DNA from: Caballeronia sp. SBC1
GTDB taxonomy: Bacteria; Pseudomonadota; Gammaproteobacteria; Burkholderiales; Burkholderiaceae
DNA length: 64,000 nucleotides
Direction: 5' to 3'
Assembly (NCBI RefSeq): GCF_011493005.1
Contig: NZ_CP049158.1
Span: 1,240,001-1,304,000 of the forward strand
Part shown: piece after piece, positions 18,600-26,367 of the stretch
How the letters are laid out: every line of letters starts with the position of its first letter
Numbering within the stretch: the first letter of the stretch is position 1
Position numbers and translations under genes: made by a program
Notes under the pieces: model-generated
What the model was told of the DNA's origin: nothing
What the model saw: the letters and a program-made list of their open reading frames with translations, nothing else
Database searches by the model: none

Positions 18600-18832
18600 T
18601 CGATCGGAGTTGGCGCTTTAGCGCCTTACTCCGATCCCATGCAAAGCTCGATCGGAGTTGGCGCTTCAGCGCCTTACTCCGATCCCATGCAAAGCTCGAT
18701 CGGAGTTGGCGCTTTAGCGCTTAGTCCGGTCCCATGCAAAGCTCGATCGGAGTTGGCGCTTCAGCGCTTAGTCCGGTCCCATGCAAGGCTCGATCGGAGT
18801 TGGCGCAGCGCTTACTCCGGTCCTATGCACAG
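18600..18832. repeat. Five tandem 43-48-bp hairpin repeats between the two exbD genes
   Basis: Five head-to-tail units start at about 18600, 18648, 18696, 18743 and 18790. Each begins TCGATCGGAGTTGGCGC and ends in ATGCAAAGC or a close variant. Units 1 and 2 are 48 bp, 3 and 4 are 47 bp, and 5 is shorter. Each unit holds an inverted repeat, CGGAGT-t-GGCGC with right arm GCGCC-tt-ACTCCG, so the mRNA can fold into a row of stem-loops. Differences between copies partly keep the stems paired. They lie inside an operon and could act as an mRNA stability or partial-termination element. Confidence 0.92.
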
Positions 18833-19255
18833 CTAGCCGCCGCGCGCAGGCGGCTCCGTGATAAACGAAACCTTGGCAATACCGGCGCGTTCGCACTCGG
18901 TAATGACCCGGCCGATGAATTCATAACGCGCGCTCTGGTCGCCACGAACGTGCACTTCCGGTTGCGGCGTCATGACCGACACGGTTTTCAGGCGTGCCAG
19001 CAGCGTCGGTCCATCCACCTGCTTCTCGTTCCAGAAGAAATCGCCGTCGCGGTTGACCGCAATGACGATACTTTTGGGTGTGGTCTGCAAAGGCTGGATG
19101 GTCTCCTTCGGCAGTTGCAACGGGATCGTATGCGTCACAACCGGAATCGTGATCAGAAAGATGATCAGCAGGACCAGCATCACATCGACGAGCGGTGTGG
19201 TGTTGATACTGGAGATGACCTCGTCGTCATCATCGTGCCCAACGCTCATAGCCAT
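18833..19255 (-). CDS. exbD: ExbD/TolR family biopolymer transporter, first copy
   Basis: A 140-residue ExbD with an acidic N-terminus (GHDDDDEVISS), one transmembrane helix with the conserved aspartate in INTTPLVDVMLVLLIIFLI, and a short periplasmic domain. It forms the proton-driven motor with ExbB. GGAG precedes the start at suitable spacing, and the gene is 12 bases after exbB. Its stop codon touches the end of the hairpin repeat cluster. Confidence 0.9.
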   Translation of the reverse strand: MAMSVGHDDDDEVISSINTTPLVDVMLVLLIIFLITIPVVTHTIPLQLPKETIQPLQTTPKSIVIAVNRDGDFFWNEKQVDGPTLLARLKTVSVMTPQPEVHVRGDQSARYEFIGRVITECERAGIAKVSFITEPPARGG

Positions 19256-19267
19256 GACGAACTCCGC

Positions 19268-20182
19268 TTATTGGGCCAACGCTGCTTCACGGGCCGTAGC
19301 GCGCACCGAGCGCCGGCTGCCGGCGAGCAGGACGGTGTGCAGTTGTGCGCCGAACGCACGAACACGCTCCATCACCGACTTGTTGCGGCGAACCAGGAAG
19401 TTGTAGCCGAGCACAGCCGGCACAGCCACGGCGAGACCGATCGCGGTCATGATCAACGCTTCACCCACCGGGCCCGCGACCTTGTCGATCGAAGCCTGGC
19501 CGGCAATACCGATTGCCGTCAGCGCGTGATAGATCCCCCACACGGTACCGAACAGACCGACGAACGGCGCAGTCGAGCCAACCGTGCCTAGGAAAGCCAG
19601 ACCGTCCTGCAGACGATTCGACACGTTGGTGATGGCACGCTCGACCGAGGTGTCGATCCACGTGTTGCGGTCGACGGCTTCGAGCAGTGCTTCGTTGTGG
19701 TGTTCGCCTGCCTCGATGGCTGTTTCGGCGATGAAGCGGAACGGCGAAGCCTCGTCGAGCATCTTTGCGCCTTCTACCAGCGACGGCGCGGTCCACAACT
19801 GCTCGTCGGCACTCTTCGCACGACGGTTGGCACGGAACTGCTCGAAGAACTTGGTGATCATGATGTACCAGCTGCCCATCGACATGAGGACCAGCAGAAT
19901 CAGCACGAAGCGTGCAACAAAGTCACCGTTCTTCCAGAGCGCGCCCAGCCCGTATGGGTTGTTGACGGTTTCCGACGTGGCCGGTGCGGGCGGCGGCACC
20001 GCTTCGTCTGTGGCCGAGCCGGCCGTTTGTGGTGCTGCCGTGGTGGCGGTGGCAGTGGCGGACGCGGACGCGGACGCGTCGCTAGCTTGCGCGTGGGCCA
20101 TGTGTGGTGCCACAAAGGTATCCACCGTGGTTACGGCGAACAACAGGGTTGCCGCCAATGCGGCGAGAGTACGCTTTTTCAT
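19268..20182 (-). CDS. exbB: ExbB/TolQ/MotA proton-channel protein
   Basis: Inner-membrane motor subunit of 304 residues, longer than E. coli ExbB because of an N-terminal signal-like segment (MKKRTLAALAATLLFAVTTV, ending near AHAQ) and an Ala/Thr/Ser/Pro-rich linker to about residue 72. Transmembrane segments are at about 85-108, with a conserved pair near LAFLGTVGSTAPFVGLFGTV and MTAIGLAVAVPAVLGYNFLV. The extended periplasmic N-terminus is known from some proteobacterial ExbB proteins. GGAGCAGGC precedes the ATG. Confidence 0.92.
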   Translation of the reverse strand: MKKRTLAALAATLLFAVTTVDTFVAPHMAHAQASDASASASATATATTAAPQTAGSATDEAVPPPAPATSETVNNPYGLGALWKNGDFVARFVLILLVLMSMGSWYIMITKFFEQFRANRRAKSADEQLWTAPSLVEGAKMLDEASPFRFIAETAIEAGEHHNEALLEAVDRNTWIDTSVERAITNVSNRLQDGLAFLGTVGSTAPFVGLFGTVWGIYHALTAIGIAGQASIDKVAGPVGEALIMTAIGLAVAVPAVLGYNFLVRRNKSVMERVRAFGAQLHTVLLAGSRRSVRATAREAALAQ

Positions 20183-20258
20183 GCCTGCTCCAAGTTCATT
20201 AGTACAACTTCTAAACGAAGACTGATAAATCGCTGCCGGTACCGAACAGCCTGTGGGT

Positions 20259-20969
20259 TCAGTTCAGGTTAAACGAGAAAGGAACTTGCACACGGACAGG
20301 TTGGCCTTGGGAAACGCACGTGAACTGCTTGACCGCGTTGAACGCAGCGCGATCGAGTGAGGAATCTTCCGCAGACTTGGCAACGCGTTCATTCGTAATA
20401 TGGCCCTGCGGGTCGACTACGAATTCAATCAGCACATCACCCGTCACGTTGTTTTCCTGCGCTTCCTTCGGGTAGCGGATCGACGAACGGATCTGATCTG
20501 AGTTCGGGCATACAACCCCTACTTCAGTGCTCACGGGCTTGGCTTGCACGGGAGGGGCCGGCGGTGCGGGGGGCGCCACGGCGGGTGCCGATACAACCGG
20601 CGCGGCCTGGTGCGTGATCGTGGGCTGGGGCGGAGTTTGCACCTGCACTTCCGGCGGCGGCACGAACGGCGGCGGCGGCGGTGCGAACTTCGGCGGCGGC
20701 AATTGCACGGTGGGCAACGGCGGAGGCGGCGGCGGCTTAACCGGCTCGATGATTTTCGTTTCAATAGGATGCTGGATGACCTGTACCACCTTGGTGGCAA
20801 GGCCGTTGATCAGTGCATAGATCAACACGATGTGCAGGAGCAGAACAACTGCGATCCCGCCGAAGCGGCGCACAGGGTTTTGCTGCTTGCGCCCAAACTC
20901 GCGTGGGCGTCCTGGCCTCCCCATACGGGCCGTTGCTGCCGGAAATTGCCCTTCGACTTTAGTACCCAC
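20259..20969 (-). CDS. tonB: TonB energy transducer
   Basis: Links the ExbB-ExbD motor to outer-membrane receptors. In 236 residues it has a cytoplasmic basic N-terminus, one transmembrane helix (FGGIAVVLLLHIVLIYALI), a Pro-rich periplasm-spanning segment (runs of PPPPPP) and a C-terminal TonB domain (SSIRYPKEAQENNVTGDVLI to the end). The start is taken as the GTG at 20969, because GGAGGAG lies five bases upstream; the frame is open a further 20 codons. It is the first gene of the tonB-exbB-exbD-exbD-TPR run, with a 76-base gap to exbB. Confidence 0.9.
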   Translation of the reverse strand: MGTKVEGQFPAATARMGRPGRPREFGRKQQNPVRRFGGIAVVLLLHIVLIYALINGLATKVVQVIQHPIETKIIEPVKPPPPPPLPTVQLPPPKFAPPPPPFVPPPEVQVQTPPQPTITHQAAPVVSAPAVAPPAPPAPPVQAKPVSTEVGVVCPNSDQIRSSIRYPKEAQENNVTGDVLIEFVVDPQGHITNERVAKSAEDSSLDRAAFNAVKQFTCVSQGQPVRVQVPFSFNLN

Positions 20970-21219
20970 CTTTACTCCTCCGGCGTGAATCGTCCATTTC
21001 TGTAACTGCAGTGCGCTGACATAGGGCAACCAACGTTCGCTTCGGACAACCGCATCCGGCGCTCCGCCCCTTGATTTGCACTCCGAATTGATACTTCAGC
21101 GCGTAAACCCTGATGCAATGACGCGGTGCGGCTGTGAGATGCCCTAGCAGTATTTCAAACCCGCCGAATGATCATTTAAGAACAACCCCGACAGATTGAT
21201 TCGGCTTGTTTGCTTCGGT

Positions 21220-21314
21220 CTGACATAAACACTCACAAAAACATTGAATGACGCACGCAGCTCCTGAACCTTTTGCGCGATCAGCTACGTTTTCGTCGAC
21301 CGTGTTTATGTCAG
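21220..21314. repeat. 13-bp inverted repeat pair upstream of tonB
   Basis: CTGACATAAACAC at 21220-21232 and its exact reverse complement GTGTTTATGTCAG at 21302-21314, 69 bases apart. They lie 250-345 bases upstream of the tonB start. Possible paired operator sites; the sequence does not match a Fur box. Confidence 0.6.
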
Positions 21315-21836
21315 CTGTGTTTCATGGGATGCGACGATAGCAGTACAAAAAATGTACGGTCAAACTTTTTTTGATGACAGCATATTCAATTTAGAGTGAA
21401 TCCTCTAATTGATGCCGTATTTGCGTTGTTGCAAAAGAATATGCGGAGGTCGAACGGATACGCGCGCGCCTTTGGCAGCTCGATAACTGGGATTCGGCCG
21501 CTATTGTGGCTTTCCATCGTGCGCCCATGAGGGGTCGATCGACTGAGACCGGCGTATGGCTCAAACGCCCACTGGGCAGGGCCTCTGGGCAATTTCACAG
21601 GCTGCCGGCGAATCACGAACGGCACATCTAACGTGATGATCGAGCGCCGATCAGGGGTCAGCGCCGAAAGCGAGAAAATAAAATAAGGAAAGCATCGATT
21701 GAAATCTTTTTAGCGGTATTTGCGACAGTCTAAATACACATCTTCGATACGTCATTTTACAAATTACAAGATATATTCTAAATAATTACATATAGCCGAC
21801 GACTTTGATAATGGTTAACTTTAGTTTGCACGGCGC

Positions 21837-22054
21837 TCGGTAATTAGTGCTCATTCAAGTCATGCGGGCTGATACATAAGATTATGTTATTGGGTATTCT
21901 AAATCCTTATTCAATCGGGAATTTAAAGTCGCAGATCTGTTGAATCGGTAATTAATGCTCAGCAAAGCTCACACGGGGTATCATATAAGATTGTGTTATT
22001 GAGTATTCAAAATCCTTATTTCATGGGGCATTTAAAATTAAAACCCTGTTCAAT
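21837..22054. repeat. Imperfect 109-bp tandem duplication
   Basis: Two adjacent units start with TCGGTAATTA at 21837 and 21945. Both contain the blocks TAAGATT.TGTTATTG.GTATTC and AAATCCTTATT in the same order. The second unit is diverged, with small indels. It is AT-rich and lies directly before the decayed reading frame at 22071. Confidence 0.8.
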
Positions 22055-22070
22055 TGAAAATCTCTCTTAT

Positions 22071-22992
22071 ATGAAGGAAAGCTCTTGGGCTATCGGTTGT
22101 CCACTGTCGGTCCGCGGGGTCACCTGCTACGACCGTACGTTTGTCAGCGCGAGACCGAGAACCTGATGGAGTTCATTTCACCGGGCGCGTTGCAAGCGAT
22201 GGCCGGCGCGTGGAATATGACGGCGGTCTATTCCGAGGTTGACATACTCATCATCCACAACAGGATGGTCAGCCAATCGATCATTAAGGTTACTAATCAA
22301 TTTCAGCGACGGGTTCTCTCCACGCTTTGCGATGAAGATCAAGATCAATATGCAATTGGCACAGGTCTGATCCAGGACGAGGTGAACTTGAACAACCCGA
22401 TTACGGTCGTTCGCAATCCGGACGGGACGAGCGTCTATGTGAACACGCGTATGCGAACCTGGGCTCGCTGACGATCGATGGTTTTGAGGTCGTCTACCGC
22501 AAACGGGGTCGCGCGACCGTGGGTACCTTCATGCCGTCAGACGACGTTGCGTACGTGTGGCATTTCAACCGAGACGGGAACGCCACCGAGCACGATTATG
22601 CTGCCGGAAATGGCGCTGCATTCCGGCCTTGCAGCGAAGGCTTCCCGCTCCGAAGGCCAACACGGACACGACCTTGCCTGGAGCTGCCGAAAGTTGACCA
22701 CGGACCTCTACTGGCAATACACGGGATCAGATTCGAACTTCGCGGCCGCACCATTGGCTTGACCGGCTACGGTCCATCGTGGCGCCGGTCGCACCGTATA
22801 GCCAGTTCAACTGAGCGTGGCTTACATGCCATTTCCGAGAACGAGCTTGATGCCCGCTGTTATCCGCCACATTCAAGTCAGATTCGGACAGTCGCAACGG
22901 GCGAAGCCCCTATAGCGCGATGCGGGCATGAAGAAGTGTCGCCGATATGCATCAATGCGGTCTACAAAACATACCGGGGTACTAACTTCTGA
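22071..22992 (+). pseudogene. Decayed gene of unknown family, broken by frameshifts
   Basis: Coding-like sequence is spread over different frames. The first part reads from about 22085 to 22471 and includes ENLMEFISPGALQAMAGAWN and NPDGTSVYVNT. Sensible protein then continues in another frame from about 22445 (YANLGSLTIDGFEVVYRKRG, MPSDDVAYVWHFNRDGNATE). Near 22690-22762 the first frame again gives a protein-like stretch (TTDLYWQYTGSDSNFAA). ATGAAGGAAAGC at 22071 may be the old start. I do not recognise the family. The ordered pieces suggest one ancestral protein of roughly 250-300 residues damaged by several indels; assembly error is the alternative. Confidence 0.4.
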
Positions 22993-23069
22993 ATTAATTG
23001 CACTATTCTTATACGAACGATCCGGCCGCATCACAAGCCGGCGTCGACACCTGCCCCGAGGGGTTCGGC

Positions 23070-24899
23070 ATGAACCTGTTATCTTTTCGCACGCCTGTCC
23101 TTTATGCAGCTTGTCATCGCTGCGGCAACGCGTTGACGCACGGCGAAGACGAATGCCCGCATTGCGGCACAAATCAGTCCCGGGCATTGCGCGCACCGAA
23201 CTCCGTCGACTTCAATAACAGCAACGTCATGATGATGCCCGGACGCATGCTCGTGCCGTATCCGAGCGTGCCCGAGGAAGTCGATGCGGCAATGAATATT
23301 GCGCGGGAACGCGCCCGCGTTGCCCGGCGCGTGGCGTTTGGCGTGGCGGGCGGCGGACTGCTCGCCGTCGCGCTGGCGCTGACCTACGCGCCCGGCCTGA
23401 GGTCACCCGTGGTGCAACGGCTTGCTGCACTGCCGGAGCCTGCGAGGACACCGGCGTTCGTTCCGGTGGCTACCGACACGGCACCGAAAGCCGCCGTACC
23501 GGCAAGCACCACGACGGTCGTTGCGGCAGCAAAACCGTCGAACCCCGTCTCGGTGACCGCTGCCACGCGCCCTGCGCCGAACCTTGCTAAGCGCCCTGCG
23601 GCAACCTATGCGGCGGCCCCTGCGCCTAGGCCAACTCAGACGCCAACTCCGGTGCAAGCTCCGACGCCAACTCTGGCGCAAATTCCCACACCAGCACCCA
23701 CGCTCGCGTCGGTACGGAATCAAGCGACCGAGATGATGGCGTCGATCATGAACAAGCTGACAACCGCCGCCGTGGTCCTGCGGGCGGAGATTTCAACGCT
23801 CGCAATGAGCCCGGCGACGAGACCCGTTACTAGTGCGGCGCCAAATGCACCGGCCCCGATAACCGCCACGACAGCAGCGAACGAGCCGAACACGCCAAGC
23901 CCGATACCGGCGCCCGTCTCAAAGAGTCCGACGACCACACCAGCCGTCACGCTTGCACCAAAGAATCCAACACCCCCGGCGCCTGTCATGCTTGCGCAGG
24001 ACACGGCGACAACGCCGCCCTCTACGATCGCGACCACCACGCCAAGCCCGACGCCCGCCATCAACACTCCAGCTCCGCTCGCTGCCTTGCCACCCGCGCC
24101 CCGCCCCAGCGCTGTCGCCGATGTCCCTATCGCAAGCCACGCGCCTCAGCCTTCCGCGCCAGCGGAACAGGAACTACCGAAGCTTTCGTTGCCGCCGGTC
24201 TCGCCGGTCATCGCCACTGAGCGTCCGCCGTTGGGCAGCCCGGGGGAAAGCCTCTACTTCGCCCGCCTCGCGCTGGTCACCAATGACCTGAATGCGGTGC
24301 ACAAGAACCTCGCCAACGTGCCCGCAAATCAGGTCAACAGCCCCGATGTCCAGCGGATCCGCGACGACCTCGCCCGACGTGAAGCCGCACGTGACACCGC
24401 CATGCGACACGCCCGTACATGCGACCAGTCGGCTTCCTGGCGATGCGCACGGCGGTACGCAAAGGACGCGCTTGCTATCGACTCGAGCTACAACGACTCG
24501 CGCGTCTTCCTCAAGCATGTGGCCATCAAGATTGCTGAAGCGAAGAAAGCGGCCGAAATCGCGCAGGCTCAGAGCGATGCGATCATGCAGCGCGGACCGC
24601 TGCACCCAGCGCCGATCCGCGAGGCCGTCGCGGTCCCGCGCACGGCTCCGGTCGCGAACGTGGGCAGCGCTCCGACAGCGGTCATCGCGTCACCGCACGT
24701 GTTCGCGAACCCCGTTGCACGTGCACCGCGCGAAACCCACGTAACGCATGAAGTGCGCGAGACACATGTGCCGCAGGAAGTGCGTGAGCCAGTCGTTGCG
24801 TTCCAGCCCGTGCAGAACGCAGACACAGAGTCGTCCGAGTCCAAGGCACCGGACAACGGCGCGCCCATTCGGCCCGCCGGTCGCGGCGAAGCGCATTGA
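23070..24899 (+). CDS. Zinc-ribbon membrane protein with long Pro/Thr/Ala-rich region
   Basis: A 609-residue protein of unknown function. An N-terminal double CxxC zinc ribbon (CHRCGN at residues 15-20 and CPHCGT at 29-34) is followed by a transmembrane helix (VAFGVAGGGLLAVALALTYA). A roughly 280-residue low-complexity Pro/Thr/Ala stretch comes next, then a helical region (about 395-520) with TPR-like pairs such as ARLALVTNDLNAVHKNLANV and CARRYAKDALAIDSSYNDSR. The C-terminus has an imperfect repeat (RETHVTHEVRETHVPQEVRE). The ATG at 23070, preceded by GAGGGG, is chosen because the zinc ribbon follows directly. Likely an inner-membrane protein with the ribbon in the cytoplasm and the rest in the periplasm. 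Confidence 0.75.
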   Translation: MNLLSFRTPVLYAACHRCGNALTHGEDECPHCGTNQSRALRAPNSVDFNNSNVMMMPGRMLVPYPSVPEEVDAAMNIARERARVARRVAFGVAGGGLLAVALALTYAPGLRSPVVQRLAALPEPARTPAFVPVATDTAPKAAVPASTTTVVAAAKPSNPVSVTAATRPAPNLAKRPAATYAAAPAPRPTQTPTPVQAPTPTLAQIPTPAPTLASVRNQATEMMASIMNKLTTAAVVLRAEISTLAMSPATRPVTSAAPNAPAPITATTAANEPNTPSPIPAPVSKSPTTTPAVTLAPKNPTPPAPVMLAQDTATTPPSTIATTTPSPTPAINTPAPLAALPPAPRPSAVADVPIASHAPQPSAPAEQELPKLSLPPVSPVIATERPPLGSPGESLYFARLALVTNDLNAVHKNLANVPANQVNSPDVQRIRDDLARREAARDTAMRHARTCDQSASWRCARRYAKDALAIDSSYNDSRVFLKHVAIKIAEAKKAAEIAQAQSDAIMQRGPLHPAPIREAVAVPRTAPVANVGSAPTAVIASPHVFANPVARAPRETHVTHEVRETHVPQEVREPVVAFQPVQNADTESSESKAPDNGAPIRPAGRGEAH

Positions 24900-24906
24900 A
24901 GCAGAT

Positions 24907-24944
24907 CGAGGCTTGACGGAGGCACACTCCGCGTCAACGCCTCG
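24907..24944 (+). terminator. Hairpin after the zinc-ribbon gene
   Basis: Inverted repeat CGAGGC-tt-GACG with right arm CGTC-aac-GCCTCG, eight bases after the stop codon. No clear T-run follows, so it is only a possible terminator. The rest of 24900-25221 shows no gene, only a direct repeat of CTTCGCGTTCTG at about 24996-25018. Confidence 0.4.
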
Positions 24945-25221
24945 TTGCAGACCCGCGCATACCTATCCCGCTGGAATGGTCATGATCGGCGTCTTCGCGT
25001 TCTGTCTTCGCGTTCTGCAAGCCTCCTATCGACTGAGCCGTGATGCTCAAGTGCAAGTCGATGGGGATCGCGCTCTCGGCGAGCGGCAACACAGGCGTCG
25101 GCACGAGCGGGCAAATGTAGGCCGTCGCGAATGCCTGCCAAGCTGTCTTTGAGCCGTCGTTACTTCCACAGCATCACGTGTGCCTGGGAAGATCACGGCA
25201 TAAAGAGCAGCCCCGCCGAAT

Positions 25222-25518
25222 TTACTGCCCGTTCGCCTTCTCCTGCGCGCGGCGCAAGTTATCCGGGTAATCGCTACGATCGTCCGCCGGGTTATAGCCG
25301 TTCTTCTCCAATTTACTCAGTTCTGCCGTATTCTTCGCTCGTGCCGCTTTTCTATCGGCTTTGCGTTGCGCTTTCTGCATCTGCTTAAGCGTTGGCGACG
25401 CTGGCGATGGCGCTGCCGGCGTTGTATCCGTGCTCTGTGAAAATGCATCGGATGCCGCGCCTAGCACTATGCCGAGCGAGGCAAGAACCGTGATCGATGC
25501 AACCCGTACGCGTGGCAT
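25222..25518 (-). CDS. DUF4148-like exported protein
   Basis: A small secreted protein of 98 residues. The signal peptide ends near SDAFSQS, then a Pro/Ser/Thr stretch and a Lys/Ala-rich helix (QMQKAQRKADRKAARAKNTA). The end, ELSKLEKNGYNPADDRSDYP, resembles the LxxLExxGYxPxxxDxxYP core of the DUF4148 proteins that are abundant in Burkholderia. Function unknown. It stands alone upstream of the DJ-1-like gene in the same orientation, 60 bases away. Confidence 0.72.
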   Translation of the reverse strand: MPRVRVASITVLASLGIVLGAASDAFSQSTDTTPAAPSPASPTLKQMQKAQRKADRKAARAKNTAELSKLEKNGYNPADDRSDYPDNLRRAQEKANGQ

Positions 25519-25578
25519 GGCATCCGCCTCCTGTAAGAAGCAAGCACGCCCGAGCGCATCGGCACTACGCCGGGCCTG

Positions 25579-26262
25579 CTACCTATTCAATCGCGCTGCT
25601 GCGCGTTCAACGATTGCAGTGCGCTGAGCGCGCCCTGCTTCACCGCGATTCCACACCAGATCCACCACCGCCTTCGGCGCGGTGTCGGGTGTACCTGAAT
25701 TAAAGGGCGGTGCGGGCGCATATTCCAGTTGAAGCTGAATTGCCTGCGCTTCGGTTTCACCGATCAAGCCGATGAGCAGCGTCAACGCAAAATCGATGCC
25801 CGCCGTCACGCCACCGCCCGTCATCAGATTGCCATCCTGAACAACGCGCTCTTTCACGGGAATGGCGCCGAAGCTTTCCAGGAAATGATGGGCCGCCCAG
25901 TGCGTGGTCGCCCGCCGTCCGTGTAGCAAACCAGCCGCTCCCAGGACCAGCGCCCCGGTACACACCGATGTGACAAAGCGGGCCTGTGCAGCCTGCCGCC
26001 TGATGAAATCGAGCGTGATGTCGTCCTCCATCAACTCGCCGACACCCACTCCGCCCGGCACGCACAAGACATCGAGCGCAGGGCAGTCAGCGTAAGTCAT
26101 GGTGGGCGTCAGGACGAGACCACTGCTCGCGCTGACCGGATCAAGGGTTTTTCCAATCAGGTGGACCGTCGCGCCCGGCACCGAAGCGAACACGTCATGC
26201 GGACCGGTCAGGTCCAGTTGCTGAACGCGTGGAAAAACGAGGAACCCGATATGCAACGTCAT
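25579..26262 (-). CDS. DJ-1/PfpI family protein, isonitrile-hydratase-like
   Basis: A 227-residue single-domain protein of the DJ-1/PfpI superfamily. Asp17 (VQQLDLTGP) and Cys101-Thr102 (SVCTGALVLGAAGLL) fall at the same positions as the catalytic residues reported for Pseudomonas isonitrile hydratase (InhA), which converts isonitriles to N-substituted formamides. That match and the length support the call, but related proteins have other roles. It is divergent from a GlxA-type regulator with the same kind of domain, with 105 bases between them. Confidence 0.75.
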   Translation of the reverse strand: MTLHIGFLVFPRVQQLDLTGPHDVFASVPGATVHLIGKTLDPVSASSGLVLTPTMTYADCPALDVLCVPGGVGVGELMEDDITLDFIRRQAAQARFVTSVCTGALVLGAAGLLHGRRATTHWAAHHFLESFGAIPVKERVVQDGNLMTGGGVTAGIDFALTLLIGLIGETEAQAIQLQLEYAPAPPFNSGTPDTAPKAVVDLVWNRGEAGRAQRTAIVERAAARLNR

Positions 26263-26367
26263 GGCGATGAACCTTTAAAAGGAAGTGGACGCACTGACGA
26301 TACCTTGCTACGCTTTGGCGAAATTGACAATCAACCCTCGTTTCACGCCAACCTCGGTTTCAAACCC

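Larger units (their letters stand above)
20970..22070. other. Long intergenic region upstream of tonB, AT-rich on the right
   Basis: About 1.1 kb without a supportable gene. The left part (20970-21360) should hold the tonB operon promoter and contains a 13-bp inverted repeat pair. The middle (21386-21640) has a 79-residue minus-strand frame without family features. The right (21650-22070) is very AT-rich with a tandem duplication. The composition drop suggests foreign or decayed DNA. Confidence 0.5.

Noticed and set aside
18600..18832. CRISPR array between the exbD genes
   Set aside because: The units are adjacent without unique spacers and each is itself a hairpin; no cas genes are present.
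21386..21625. 79-codon minus-strand frame between tonB and the AT-rich region
   Set aside because: No recognisable family, no ribosome binding site, unusual composition; more likely noncoding.
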